64,000 nt of DNA from Solirubrobacter ginsenosidimutans (GCF_027587205.1 NZ_JAPDOD010000001.1:434001-498000), one strand, 5' to 3'. Numbered from the stretch's first letter, positions 15,640 through 24,712 are shown. Numbers and translations are program-made. Notes: generated by a model not told the origin, from the letters alone.

Positions 15640-15862
15640 CTCGTCGTCCTCACTGAGGCAGGCCGCCGGGTCGAGGCGAACCTCGTGCGGCGGGGGTGTG
15701 TAACGAGAGCTGCCTGGCAGGAAGTTCTCGTTCCGCACCCCCATCCGCGCGCCAGCTCGACCAGTGCGAACTTGATCGAAATCCGCGATTCGCGCCTCAA
15801 ACGCGCACGGTCGACCATGGCGACCGGAGGGGACGCCCCACCCGGCGCAGTTGACCTTCGTC
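15640..15862 (-). repeat. Dispersed intergenic repeat, copy 2 (inverted orientation)
   Basis: Fills the gap between the convergent hydroxylase and membrane-hydrolase genes. Read on the minus strand: an end ggtcaactgcgccggg (15843-15858), a short arm, the block gaccgtgcgcgttt (15799-15812), and a 51-base hairpin (15692-15742) that is about 90 percent identical to the one at 52530-52580. The end lies a few bases from the stop codon at 15866. Open frames through it (for example 15111-15818 minus) are shadows without codon constraint that I can see. Confidence 0.7.
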
Positions 15863-15865
15863 CCT

Positions 15866-16378
15866 CTAGAGCAGGAACGTCGCCGAGACCAGCGCGCCCG
15901 TGAGGGCCGTGGCGACGACGAACTCACGCGCGCTGCCGGTCTTGATCCGCGCCCAGGCCGGCAGCATCCAGGTGGGTTTGGAGGAGAGCGGCGCCCACAG
16001 CGGGACGCCGGCGGGGGTGCAGGCGTCGGCGAGGACGTGCGCGCCGTAGCCGATCGCCATCCCGGCTCCCGCCGCGACGCCGAGGTCGGCGTCGGCCAGA
16101 CCCACCAGCGCCCAGGTGGCGAGCGCGACGGCCGCGCAGGCGACGAGGGAATGGGTGATTCCGCGGTGGCGGAGGAGGACGAGTGGGCGGAGCGGGAGCC
16201 TGAGGAGCCAGCCCGCGAGGCGGGCGAGCGGGACGCGGCGCTCGACGCGCGTCCGGCGGTAGACGCGCGAGCCGGCACGGTCGGCGTCGGGCAGCAGCGA
16301 GCCGATCCACGCCGCCGCGAGCAGGGTTGCCGTCGTGGCTGCGGGCACGGCGAGCGCCGTGGCCGACACCGCGGCCAC
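15866..16378 (-). CDS. YdjM-like membrane-bound metal-dependent hydrolase (PF04307)
   Basis: At least 170 residues. The family is a set of integral membrane proteins with conserved His/Asp metal motifs: here GSLLPDAD, RHRGITHSL and GYGAHVLADACTPAGV in four hydrophobic segments. The first usable start codon is GTG 16378, but the conserved family N-terminus (RWITHQIAGVGV) is encoded in frame upstream, with H at 16397-16399. No ATG, GTG or TTG occurs between it and the preceding in-frame stop region, so the true start is probably a non-standard codon or the frame is shifted. It lies after the three-gene envelope cluster on the same strand and ends against repeat copy 2. Function unknown. Confidence 0.78.
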   Translation of the reverse strand: MAAVSATALAVPAATTATLLAAAWIGSLLPDADRAGSRVYRRTRVERRVPLARLAGWLLRLPLRPLVLLRHRGITHSLVACAAVALATWALVGLADADLGVAAGAGMAIGYGAHVLADACTPAGVPLWAPLSSKPTWMLPAWARIKTGSAREFVVATALTGALVSATFLL

Positions 16379-16461
16379 GCCGACCCCGGCGATCTGATGG
16401 GTGATCCAGCGCGTCCCGGCGACTCTAAGGGCGGCGCCGGACGACGCGAGCGAACTCCAGG

Positions 16462-16854
16462 TCAGGTCAGGCGCGACCAGAGCGAGCCGGAGGCCGGCCG
16501 GACCGGTGTGGCGAGCGGCTCCGGCTGCTGGGGGCGCGGCGGCTCCGCGGGCTCGGCGGGCTCGTCCGCGTCATCGTCCGCCCAGCGCAGCGCGACCGCG
16601 GCGAGACCCATGCAGATCGGCACGAGCAGCGAGAAGAAGGTGACGTTCCCGGCCGCGACGACCGCCAGGGCGTGCGTCACGAGGGCGGCCAGGCACCAGA
16701 CGCTCAGCGGCTCGAGGTAGAGCTGCGCGAGGCGCCGCGCCTGCGGGTGCTCGACGCGGGCGAGTTGCACGCCGCAGGCCGCGGCGGCCGCGAGCAGGAG
16801 CAACACCGCGACGATCAGCGAGGCCTGCGCGGCGTCGTCGAAGAAGCCGGTCAT
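16462..16854 (-). CDS. Small integral membrane protein of unknown function
   Basis: 130 residues from ATG 16854, overlapping the upstream stop as ATGA. Three hydrophobic helices are visible (residues about 10-32, 45-65 and 70-90), followed by an acidic, proline-rich cytosolic or periplasmic tail (DDDADEPAEPAEPPRPQQPEP). I recognise no family. Coupling to the Gly-rich repeat protein upstream and to the YdjM-like gene downstream suggests an envelope operon. Confidence 0.65.
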   Translation of the reverse strand: MTGFFDDAAQASLIVAVLLLLAAAAACGVQLARVEHPQARRLAQLYLEPLSVWCLAALVTHALAVVAAGNVTFFSLLVPICMGLAAVALRWADDDADEPAEPAEPPRPQQPEPLATPVRPASGSLWSRLT

Positions 16855-17276
16855 GTCGTGGTCCCCCCGCCGCCGGTGCTCGGAGCGGGAGCGAGGTTGC
16901 CACCGCCGGGCTCGCCCTGGTCCGGGATCCCGCCGCCGGGCTGGCCCTGGTCCGGGATGCCACCGCCGGGCTCGCCCTGGTCGGGGATGCCACCGCCGCC
17001 GCCGAAGCCGGGCTCGCCACCGCCACCGCCACGCCGGCCGAAGCCGCCACCGCGGTGGCGGTAGCCGGGCTGCGGGTAGCCGGGCGCACTCTGCTCGGCT
17101 TGCGGGGTCGGCGTCGCGACGGGCGCGCCGGCGGGCACGGCCGGGTCGGCCGAAGCACTACGACCAACGGCTGCGAGCACCACCAAGAGCAGGACGAACG
17201 ACGCGATCGCGCCGGCGCCCACGCGGCGATGCGCGAGCCGGCGCTCGTCCTGCACTGCTGCGAGGGTCTCATCCAT
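16851..17276 (-). CDS. Single-pass membrane protein with Gly/Pro tandem-repeat tail
   Basis: 141 residues from ATG 17276. A cytosolic N-terminus with charged residues precedes one membrane helix (residues 22-42, IASFVLLLVVLAAV). The outside part is low complexity: a Gly/Arg-rich block (RGGGFGRRGGGGG), then a ten-residue unit GGGIPDQGEP repeated three times with minor changes, matching a 30-bp DNA tandem repeat near 16905-16995. Such tails are flexible and may span or stick to the cell wall. No enzymatic domain. Coupled (ATGA) to the next gene. Confidence 0.65.
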   Translation of the reverse strand: MDETLAAVQDERRLAHRRVGAGAIASFVLLLVVLAAVGRSASADPAVPAGAPVATPTPQAEQSAPGYPQPGYRHRGGGFGRRGGGGGEPGFGGGGGIPDQGEPGGGIPDQGQPGGGIPDQGEPGGGNLAPAPSTGGGGTTT

Positions 17277-17336
17277 CTCAACCCAGCATCGGGGTTCTTC
17301 CTAAGAGAAGGGGAAGACCTCGCGCCCGTGTGACGT

Positions 17337-17389
17337 GGGGGGTGCCCCGGCTAACTCTCGCCTGGCGAGACGTTCCCGGGGCACCCCCC
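17337..17389 (-). terminator. Long-stem hairpin terminator of the envelope cluster
   Basis: Perfect 14-bp inverted repeat ggggggtgccccgg / ccggggcacccccc (17337-17350 and 17376-17389) with a 25-nt loop containing a second small hairpin (ctcgc-ctg-gcgag). It directly follows the stop of the gene ending at 17396 on the minus strand. Confidence 0.75.
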
Positions 17390-17395
17390 CGGCGG

Positions 17396-17872
17396 TCAGC
17401 TGGGCGAGACGGCCTGCGCGTGATCCTGCGCGCTGGACTTGAGCTCGTCCGCGTGCTCCTGGCCGCTCTCCTTGGCCGTTTCGGCCGCGTCCTGCGCGAC
17501 CTGCTTGCCGCGCTCGAGCGCTTCCTGGCCGGTCTCCTTCGCGCGCTCGATGACGTCGTCGGAGAGCGCACCCATGCGCTCGTCCTCGACGCGGGTCGAG
17601 GGGATGAGCATGCCGGCGAGGAAGCCGACGGCGACGGCGCCGACGGCGAGCCCGAGCGGGTTCTCCTCGGCGATGCTCTTGGCTCGCCGCGCCTGCTGCT
17701 TGACGTCGCCGCTGTCAGGCGTGGCACCGACGACGCGGTCCTTGACGCCCACGACGCGATCCTTCGCGCGCGCCTTGACGTCGGTCTTGTAACCGAGGGC
17801 GTCGACGGTCTCGCCCATCTCCAAGCGGGTCTGCACTATCTCTTCGCGGATCCGGTCTGGGTCTTCGCCCAT
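17396..17872 (-). CDS. DUF3618 family envelope protein
   Basis: 158 residues from ATG 17872. The N-terminus is the DUF3618 signature (DPDRIREEIVQTRLEMGETVDALGYKTDVKAR). One membrane helix follows (residues about 75-93, LGLAVGAVAVGFLAGMLI), then an amphipathic Ala/Glu/Lys-rich tail with 11-mer-like periodicity (EALERGKQVAQDAAETAKESGQ) resembling LEA-type stress proteins. It overlaps the holin-like gene upstream by 37 bases. Clusters of DUF3618, holin-like and LEA-like proteins are typical of actinobacteria and are thought to act at the membrane under stress; direct function is unknown. Confidence 0.82.
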   Translation of the reverse strand: MGEDPDRIREEIVQTRLEMGETVDALGYKTDVKARAKDRVVGVKDRVVGATPDSGDVKQQARRAKSIAEENPLGLAVGAVAVGFLAGMLIPSTRVEDERMGALSDDVIERAKETGQEALERGKQVAQDAAETAKESGQEHADELKSSAQDHAQAVSPS

Positions 17873-18252
17873 TGGATGTCCTCCTTCACGGTTTCAACGG
17901 TTTGGGGTACGGGCGGCGTGGCGCTCTGCAGCGCCTTCTTGCCCGTCATTGCGAGCGCACCGGCAACGGCGAGCCACAACACGGTCACGATCAGCGCGGC
18001 CAGCCAGAGGGCGACCGCGCCGTCGAGGGCGATGATCAGCAGCGCCGTCAGCGCGCCGAGGCCGAGCAGCGCGGCGACACCCGCGCCGGCCAGCATGCCC
18101 GCGCCCTTGCCTGCCAGCTTGCCCTTCTCGGTGACCTCGGCCTGGGCCAGCTGGATCTCCTGGCGCACCAGGGTCGACGTCTGGCCGGCGAGCTCCTTGA
18201 CGAGCTCGCCGAGGCTGCGTTCGCGCGCCTCGACAGGGTCGTGGGTGGCCAT
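17836..18252 (-). CDS. Phage-holin-superfamily-like (PF07332) membrane protein
   Basis: 138 residues from ATG 18252 (MATHDPVEARERSLGELVKELAGQ). The N-terminal amphipathic helix contains the family signature TSTLVRQEIQLAQAEVTEKGK; two hydrophobic helices follow (about 55-78 and 85-107), then a polar tail. It belongs to the chromosomal actinobacterial holin-3-like group, which is not connected with phage lysis. Translation overlaps the DUF3618 gene. It is likely an accessory of the same envelope complex. Confidence 0.82.
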   Translation of the reverse strand: MATHDPVEARERSLGELVKELAGQTSTLVRQEIQLAQAEVTEKGKLAGKGAGMLAGAGVAALLGLGALTALLIIALDGAVALWLAALIVTVLWLAVAGALAMTGKKALQSATPPVPQTVETVKEDIQWAKTQTGSAKR

Positions 18253-18256
18253 GGGA

Positions 18257-18853
18257 CTAGGCGCCCCGTTCATGCGGCTCGGTGTAGAGCCCCTGGCCGG
18301 GAGCCTGGGGCGGGAGCGGCGCCGGCGGCACGTCCGCTCGCGCGCTCCAGTCGTCGTGGCGGGCGATGACATCGTCGGCCGCCAGCCCGGTGCGGCTCGT
18401 CGGCGCGCCGTTGGTCAGGCTGCGCGCCGTGGTCGGGGCATGCTCGAGGCGGCGGGAGCTCGAGGCCTTCAGGAAGCGCGAAGCGGCGAACCCGAGCGCG
18501 ATGCCACCCGCGATGACCGCCCAGGGCTGGCGCCGGCCGAAGTCCTCGGCGTCGCGCAGGATGGTGTCCCCGTCGGAGCGCTTGAGGTAGTCGCCGAGCG
18601 ACGCAGCGCGGTCCGCGGCCTGCTCGGCGAGCTTGGCCGGCTGGTCCTTGCCCTGCTTGCGGAGCTCTTCGCCGACGCTGCGGATGTCGTGCGCCGTGGC
18701 GCCAACGCGCTCGCCCGCCTCGGTGGACCGCTGATCCACCTGGTCACGGACGGTGCGTTTGGCTTGCTGCGCACCTTCCTGGGCTTTTTCCTTGGCCTGC
18801 TCCGTGGTGGAGCTGGGGCCATTGGCCGTAGTGGTTCCTGCAAAGCTGCTCAT
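18257..18853 (-). CDS. LEA-like amphipathic protein with one membrane helix
   Basis: 198 residues from ATG 18853. The N-terminal 110 residues are Gln/Glu/Ala/Lys-rich amphipathic helix (EQAKEKAQEGAQQAKRTVRDQV), then one membrane segment at about 120-138 (PWAVIAGGIALGFAASRFL), then a proline-rich disordered tail. First gene of the three-gene cluster (18853 to 17396), five bases before the holin-like start. The composition resembles late-embryogenesis-abundant and YtxH-type stress proteins. No enzymatic motif. Confidence 0.72.
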   Translation of the reverse strand: MSSFAGTTTANGPSSTTEQAKEKAQEGAQQAKRTVRDQVDQRSTEAGERVGATAHDIRSVGEELRKQGKDQPAKLAEQAADRAASLGDYLKRSDGDTILRDAEDFGRRQPWAVIAGGIALGFAASRFLKASSSRRLEHAPTTARSLTNGAPTSRTGLAADDVIARHDDWSARADVPPAPLPPQAPGQGLYTEPHERGA

Positions 18854-19154
18854 ACCGGTTGGTCTTGCCGATGCCACGAGCGATCAGGCGTCGACCGGTG
18901 CGCGATGTGACCGGTTACATGGGCACGATTCGGACGAGCGGAAAAGTGACCGCCGACGTTTGGGCCGACGATGGCTCCGCTCCTAGCACACCCACGATGA
19001 CGCGCCGATGAGCTTGCTGACACGCTGTCGGGCAACCGACAAAACCCATCATCAAAAGTCTTCAAGACTCTTCAACTCTTGACAGAAACCCTTCAGGGTC
19101 ATATTCGTTGGGGCACCGCACCAAACGCGGTAATCCGGGCTGGAGGAGGAATAA
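18854..19154. promoter_or_regulatory. Divergent promoter region between the envelope cluster and the giant dehydrogenase
   Basis: About 300 bases without a gene, AT-richer than its surroundings toward the right. It holds TTGACA at 19079-19084 with a weak -10 (catatt, 19100-19105). An interrupted palindrome agtctt-c-aagact lies just upstream of the -35, and accct-tc-agggt (19088-19099) sits in the spacer; both are candidate operators. GGAGGAGG lies directly before ATG 19155. The leftmost part must hold the promoter of the cluster starting at 18853. Confidence 0.5.
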
Positions 19155-22100
19155 ATGGGTCGGTCCTTTGCTGCTGTGACGGCAGCGATCTTGGCGTGTC
19201 TGATCTGGACGGGAGCTGCGAGCGCACAGGCGCCGGTGGCTGCTGATTTCCAGAAGGTCACGCTCGATGACAACACGCAGAATCCGATGCAGCTCGACGT
19301 TGCTCCGGATGGGCGTGTTTTTTACGTGGAGCGCGATGGACGGGTGCAGATCTGGAAGCCGGACACCCGGCAGACCGTTACCGCGGGCAAGGTTCCCGTG
19401 ACGCTGAGCCAGGAGAACGGGCTGCTCGGTATCGCGCTCGCGCCGGACTTCGCGTTCAGCAACTGGGTCTACCTCTTCTACTCCCAGCTGCCGGACAACA
19501 CGCTCACGCAGGTCATCTCCCGCTTCAAGGTCAACGGCGACACGCTGGACCTTTCATCGGAGCAGAAGATTCTCACGTTCCAGCATCAGACGGACCAGTG
19601 CTGCCACTCGTCCGGAGCGCTCGGTTTCGGTCCTGACGGCAGCCTCTACGCGTCGACGGGCGACAACACCAACCCGTTCGACTCCGACGGCTTCGCGCCG
19701 CTGGACGAGCAGCCCGGCCGCGAGCACTGGGACTCCCAGCGCACGGCCGGCAACACCAACGACCTCAACGGCAAGATCCTGCACATCATGCCCAACGCGA
19801 TCCCCACGGGACCGCCCGGCGTTGGCACGACGTACACGATCCCGTCCAACAACCTCTTCCCCGAGGCCCAGGACACCAATGACAAGACCCGGCCGGAGAT
19901 CTTCGGCATGGGCTTCCGCAACCCGTTCCGCTTCACGGTCGACAAGACCACGGGCTGGGTGCTCATGGGTGACTACGGCCCCGACGCCGGCACGGGCAAC
20001 GCGAATCGCGGGCCCCAGGGCAGCGTTGAATACAACGTGCTCACCAAGGCCGGCAACTATGGCTGGCCGTACTGCATCCGCAACAACGTGCCGTACAACG
20101 ACTACGACTTCGCGACCAAGACCTCGGGCCCGAAGTTCAACTGCGACGCGCCGGTCAACAACTCCAAGAACAACACCGGCCTGACCAACCTGCCGCCGGC
20201 CATCGGCGCGAGCGCGTGGATGGGCTACACCGAGCAGGATCCGCGCTTCACGCCGGACCTCGGCACGGGCGGCGCCCCGATGGGCGGCCCGCGCTACCAC
20301 TTCGATCCGACGCTCAGCTCGGACCGCAAGTTCCCCGCCTACTACGACAACAAGTGGTTCGTGGGCGAGTGGAACAACGGCACGATCAAGACCGCCGACC
20401 TCGACGCGAGCGGCAACATCTCGAAGTTCGCCCCGTTCGCCATCGGCTCGGGCTACCTGCGCCCGATGGACATCAAGTTCGGCCCGGACGGCGCGCTGTA
20501 CGTGATCGAGTGGGGCTCCGGCTTCGGCGGCGACAACGCCGACTCGGGCATCTACCGGATCGACTACACCGCCGGTGACAAGGCGCCGATCGCGAACGCG
20601 ACCGGCACGCCCACGACCGGCCTCGCGCCGCTGACCGTGCAGTTCAACAGCACGGGCTCGAGCGACCCCGAGGGCGGCCCGATCACCTACGCGTGGGACT
20701 TCAACGGCGACGGCAACGTCGACTCGACCGATCCCAACCCGTCCTACGTCTACACGGCCAACGGCGCGTTCACGGCGAAGCTGACGGTCAAGGACCAGAC
20801 GGGCCTCACCGCCGTCGAGAACATCCCGATCACCGTCGGCAACCGCGCGCCGGTGATCACGTTCCAGACCCCGATCGACGGCCAGGTCGCCTCCTTCACG
20901 GACACCGTGCCGTTCAAGCTCTCGGTCTCCGATCCCGAGGACGGCACGACCGGCAACGGCATCAACTGCTCCGACGTGAAGGTCACGGTCTCGCTCGGCC
21001 ACGACCAGCACGCGCACGACCTGTCGTCCACGACGGGCTGCGAGGGCACGCTGCACACCGGCCTGACCGCGGGCCACGGCCCGGAGGCCAACACCTTCAC
21101 GGTCATCAGCGTCACCTACACCGACAAGGGCGGCCCGGGTGGCATCGTCCCGCTGACCGGCCGCGGCCAGGTCATCCTGCAGCCCAAGACCAAGCAGGCC
21201 GAGTTCTTCAGCTCGACCGGCCGGATCCCGGGTGCTGCCACGACCGGCGATCCCGGCGTGGTGACCGAGGACGCCACCGACGTCGAGGGCGGAGGCAAGG
21301 ACATCGGCTTCATCGACGACGGCGACTACGTCTCCTACAAGCCGTACAACCTCCAGGACGTCAACGAGATGCGCTTCCGCGTGGCCTCGGCCGGCGACGG
21401 CGGCAACATCGAGGTGCACCTCGACTCGCCCTCCGGCACGCTCGTGGGCACGACGGCGGTCACACCGACCGGCGGCTGGCAGACGTACAAGCTGGTCTCG
21501 ATGCCGCTGACCAACCCGCCGGCCGGGACGCACGAGCTGTTCGTCGTGTTCCGCAAGCCCGGCAGCACCAACTCGCTGATGAACGTCAACTGGATGGAGA
21601 CGATCGGCAAGGGCGCCGCGGTGACCGCCGCGCCTGACGTGACCGGCTCGGCCACCCCGAGCACCGGCCCCGCGCCGCTGCCGGTCCAGTTCACGTCGAC
21701 GGCGACCGATCCCGACGGGCCGGCCACCGATCTCTCCTACGCCTGGGACTTCGGCGTGCCGGGGACGACGACCGACACCTCGACGGCGCCGAGCCCGAGC
21801 TACACGTACGCCAACCCGGGCAACTACAACGCGGTGCTGACGGTCACGGACAAGCTGGGCGGTGTGACGACGAAGAACTTCCCGATCAGCGTCACCCCGG
21901 CCGCCTCCTGCAACACGACGTTCCGTGACGACTTCAACGGCACGGCACTGGACCCGAGCTGGTCGGTCGTCCGCCAGAGCCAGGCGCTCACCGTCTCCGG
22001 CGGCGCGGCGAACATCCTGACCGAGAACGGCGACGTCTACACCAACACCAACAACGCCAAGAACATCGTCCTGCGCCCGGCTCCGTCCGGTCCCTGGACG

Positions 22101-24629
22101 GCCACGATCAAGGTCAACGAGGCGGGCAACCGCCAGTACCACCAGGCCGGCCTGATCGTCTACGGCGACGACGACAACTACACGAAGTTCGACCGCCTGG
22201 CGACGTCGACGACCGACCCGGCGCAGGAGCACTTCGAGTTCATCAACGAGGTGGCGGGCGTGCCCCGCAACGCCGCGGCCGACGGTGGGCCGACGCTGAC
22301 CTCGGCGTTCCCGGCGGACTGGTACATGAAGATCGAGTCCGACGGCTCGAAGATCAAGGGCTCCTACTCGCCCGACGGCGTCAACTGGACCGTCACGGGC
22401 CAGCTGGCCGACCTGCCGGCGAACGCCAAGATCGGCATCTTCGCGCTGGACAACGCGGCGACCACGCACGTGACCGCCAAGTTCGACTACTTCCAGCTCG
22501 ACGGTGGCAGCGGCTCCGGCTCCGGCGGCGGCACCAACACCGGCCCGGGCGACGAGTTCGACGGCACGAGCCTGAACAAGAACATCTGGAACGGCATCGT
22601 CCGCGAGGACCCGTCGCTCTACAGCGTGGCCGGCGGCAAGCTGACCATGACCACGGTCAAGGCCGACGTGGATGGAGGCAACAAGAACTTCATCCTCCAG
22701 ACCGCCGACCACACCGGCTCCGACTACGTGCTGGAGACCAAGCTCAGCGCGTGGACGCTGAACAACGACTACCAGCAGGCCGGCATCCTGATCTACGGGG
22801 ATGACAACAACTGGGTGAAGTTCAACGCGATCTCCGATCAGAACAACACCCGCATCAACCGCATCGAGAACCGGTCGAAGGTGGCCGGAACGGTGATCAA
22901 CCCCCAGCCCAACCTGGACGTGCCCGCCGGTGTCACGGCGATCTGGCTGCGGGTGACCAAGTCCGGCTCCAACTACCAGCTCGAGGTGTCCTTCGACGGC
23001 ACCACGTGGCAGAGCCAGGGCGCGCCGACCACCAACGCCATGGTCGCGCCGAAGTTCGGCCTCTACACGGCCGGCGTGAACAACTCCAACGAGACGGCGA
23101 CCTTCGACTACTTCAAGGTCAACGGCTCCACGGGTTGCTCGGGTGGCGGCGGCGGGAACACCCCGCCGGTCATCACCTCGGCCACGGCGACGCCGACCTC
23201 GGGCTTCGCCCCGCTGCAGGTGGCCGTCGCGTCCGCGGCGACCGACGCCGACGGTGACACGCTCACCTACGCGTGGGACTACGACGGCGACGGCACCACC
23301 GATGCCACCACGGCCTCCGCGAACACGACCTTCACGACCGCGGGCAACCGCAACGTGAAGCTCACCGTGAGCGACGGCAAGGGCGGCACGGCCACCAAGA
23401 CGATCCCGGTGCAGGTGCTCGCCGCGGATGACAACAACGCGCGGTTCCGGGCCCTGGTGTTCTCGAAGACCACCGGCTTCCGCCACGACGCGATCCCGAC
23501 CGGGAACGCGCTGATCGCCACGCTCGGCCAGCAGAAGAACTTCCAGGTCGACCAGACCGAGGACGCTTCGCTGTTCACCGACGCGGTGCTGTCCCACTAC
23601 GACGTCGTCATCTTCAACTCGACGACGGGCGATCCGCTCAACGACGACCAGCAGGCCGCGTTCGAGCGCTACATCCGTGCCGGCCACGGCTACGTGGGCA
23701 TCCACGCCGCGGCCGACAGCGAGTACGACTGGCATTGGTACGGCCAGCTCGTGGGCGGCTACTTCCGCAACCACCCGGACGGCACGCCCACCGCGACGGT
23801 GGTCACCGAAGACGCCGACGACCCCGCGGACGCCGGCCTGCCGGCCCGCTGGACGCGTACGGACGAGTGGTACAACTACAAGAAGTTCGACAACTCGAGC
23901 GGCGATGACTACAGCCCGCGCAACACCCCCGGTGTGCACGTGCTGCTCAAGCTCGACGAGTCGACCTACGCCGAGAACGACGGTTCCGACGGAACCGACG
24001 ACGATCACCCGATCTCGTGGTGCCAGCGCTACGACGGCGGCCGCTCCTGGTACACCGGCATGGGTCACACCCAGGCCACGTACGCCGAGCCCGGCTTCCA
24101 GACGCACCTCGAGAGTGGCATCGAGATCGCGGCGGGTGTCCTGCCGGACGCCAACTGCGGTGTCACCTCCACGACGCCTCCGGGCACCGACGTCCCGGTG
24201 AGCGTGGGCGGCACGGTCCCGAGCGTGCTCGCGCTCAACATCGGCAACCCGATCGACCTCGGCACCTTCGTGCCGGGCGTGACCAAGGACTACACGTCCT
24301 CGGTCGCCGCGACGGTCACCTCCAGCGCATCGGCCGCGGCGCTCAGCGTCCTCGACCCGAGCGCGATCGCCACGGGCAAGCTCGTCAACGGCACGACGGC
24401 GTTGCCGCAGACGCTGCAGGTCAACGCCACGGACGCGGCACAGCCGACCGGCGTGTTCGCGCCACTCTCCACTACGGGCGCGGCACTGTCGCTGCTCGCC
24501 TTCCCCACCCCGGTGGGTGCGCACCCGGTGACGATCAACTTCAAGCAACCGATCGCCGCCACTGACAGCCTCCTGCGAGGCAACTACACGAAGACGCTGA
24601 CGTTCACGCTGTCGGCGACGACGCCCTAG
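19155..24629 (+). CDS. Giant secreted multidomain protein: PQQ-type sugar dehydrogenase, PKD, lectin-like and ThuA-like domains, shared C-terminal module
   Basis: 1824 residues, ATG 19155 with GGAGGAGG. In order: signal peptide (1-24, ending ASAQ); sorbosone/glucose dehydrogenase propeller (about 30-475); PKD (480-560); Ig-like (560-680); CBM6-like (682-816, EFFSSTGRIPG start); PKD (825-915); two related concanavalin/DUF1349-like sandwiches (919-1115 and 1132-1320, both with DDF/DEFDGT starts and FDYF ends) joined by a Gly/Ser linker; PKD (1340-1420); ThuA-like domain (1429-1669, with GFRHDAIP, GYVGIHAAADSEY, and the GMGHTQATY loop); shared module (1685-1824). ThuA-like domains are linked with trehalose/keto-sugar use. 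Probably a surface machine that binds a polysaccharide and oxidises released sugar. Substrate unknown. Confidence 0.88.
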   Translation: MGRSFAAVTAAILACLIWTGAASAQAPVAADFQKVTLDDNTQNPMQLDVAPDGRVFYVERDGRVQIWKPDTRQTVTAGKVPVTLSQENGLLGIALAPDFAFSNWVYLFYSQLPDNTLTQVISRFKVNGDTLDLSSEQKILTFQHQTDQCCHSSGALGFGPDGSLYASTGDNTNPFDSDGFAPLDEQPGREHWDSQRTAGNTNDLNGKILHIMPNAIPTGPPGVGTTYTIPSNNLFPEAQDTNDKTRPEIFGMGFRNPFRFTVDKTTGWVLMGDYGPDAGTGNANRGPQGSVEYNVLTKAGNYGWPYCIRNNVPYNDYDFATKTSGPKFNCDAPVNNSKNNTGLTNLPPAIGASAWMGYTEQDPRFTPDLGTGGAPMGGPRYHFDPTLSSDRKFPAYYDNKWFVGEWNNGTIKTADLDASGNISKFAPFAIGSGYLRPMDIKFGPDGALYVIEWGSGFGGDNADSGIYRIDYTAGDKAPIANATGTPTTGLAPLTVQFNSTGSSDPEGGPITYAWDFNGDGNVDSTDPNPSYVYTANGAFTAKLTVKDQTGLTAVENIPITVGNRAPVITFQTPIDGQVASFTDTVPFKLSVSDPEDGTTGNGINCSDVKVTVSLGHDQHAHDLSSTTGCEGTLHTGLTAGHGPEANTFTVISVTYTDKGGPGGIVPLTGRGQVILQPKTKQAEFFSSTGRIPGAATTGDPGVVTEDATDVEGGGKDIGFIDDGDYVSYKPYNLQDVNEMRFRVASAGDGGNIEVHLDSPSGTLVGTTAVTPTGGWQTYKLVSMPLTNPPAGTHELFVVFRKPGSTNSLMNVNWMETIGKGAAVTAAPDVTGSATPSTGPAPLPVQFTSTATDPDGPATDLSYAWDFGVPGTTTDTSTAPSPSYTYANPGNYNAVLTVTDKLGGVTTKNFPISVTPAASCNTTFRDDFNGTALDPSWSVVRQSQALTVSGGAANILTENGDVYTNTNNAKNIVLRPAPSGPWTATIKVNEAGNRQYHQAGLIVYGDDDNYTKFDRLATSTTDPAQEHFEFINEVAGVPRNAAADGGPTLTSAFPADWYMKIESDGSKIKGSYSPDGVNWTVTGQLADLPANAKIGIFALDNAATTHVTAKFDYFQLDGGSGSGSGGGTNTGPGDEFDGTSLNKNIWNGIVREDPSLYSVAGGKLTMTTVKADVDGGNKNFILQTADHTGSDYVLETKLSAWTLNNDYQQAGILIYGDDNNWVKFNAISDQNNTRINRIENRSKVAGTVINPQPNLDVPAGVTAIWLRVTKSGSNYQLEVSFDGTTWQSQGAPTTNAMVAPKFGLYTAGVNNSNETATFDYFKVNGSTGCSGGGGGNTPPVITSATATPTSGFAPLQVAVASAATDADGDTLTYAWDYDGDGTTDATTASANTTFTTAGNRNVKLTVSDGKGGTATKTIPVQVLAADDNNARFRALVFSKTTGFRHDAIPTGNALIATLGQQKNFQVDQTEDASLFTDAVLSHYDVVIFNSTTGDPLNDDQQAAFERYIRAGHGYVGIHAAADSEYDWHWYGQLVGGYFRNHPDGTPTATVVTEDADDPADAGLPARWTRTDEWYNYKKFDNSSGDDYSPRNTPGVHVLLKLDESTYAENDGSDGTDDDHPISWCQRYDGGRSWYTGMGHTQATYAEPGFQTHLESGIEIAAGVLPDANCGVTSTTPPGTDVPVSVGGTVPSVLALNIGNPIDLGTFVPGVTKDYTSSVAATVTSSASAAALSVLDPSAIATGKLVNGTTALPQTLQVNATDAAQPTGVFAPLSTTGAALSLLAFPTPVGAHPVTINFKQPIAATDSLLRGNYTKTLTFTLSATTP

Positions 24630-24647
24630 GGCAGGGGTCCATTCGCG

Positions 24648-24677
24648 CGCGCGGGGAGCTTTCGGGCTCCCCGCGCG
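24648..24677. terminator. Hairpin terminator after the giant dehydrogenase gene
   Basis: Perfect 12-bp inverted repeat cgcgcggggagc / gctccccgcgcg with a 6-nt loop (tttcgg), 18 bases after the stop. Confidence 0.75.
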
Positions 24678-24712
24678 TGGCGGGTCCCGCCGGTCCGGCT
24701 AGGCTCGAACGC

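Noticed and set aside
19554..24548. 1664-codon open frame antisense to the giant dehydrogenase
   Set aside because: Product of high GC and codon bias on the other strand; Arg/Val/Gly-rich translation without any domain, while the plus strand encodes clear families.
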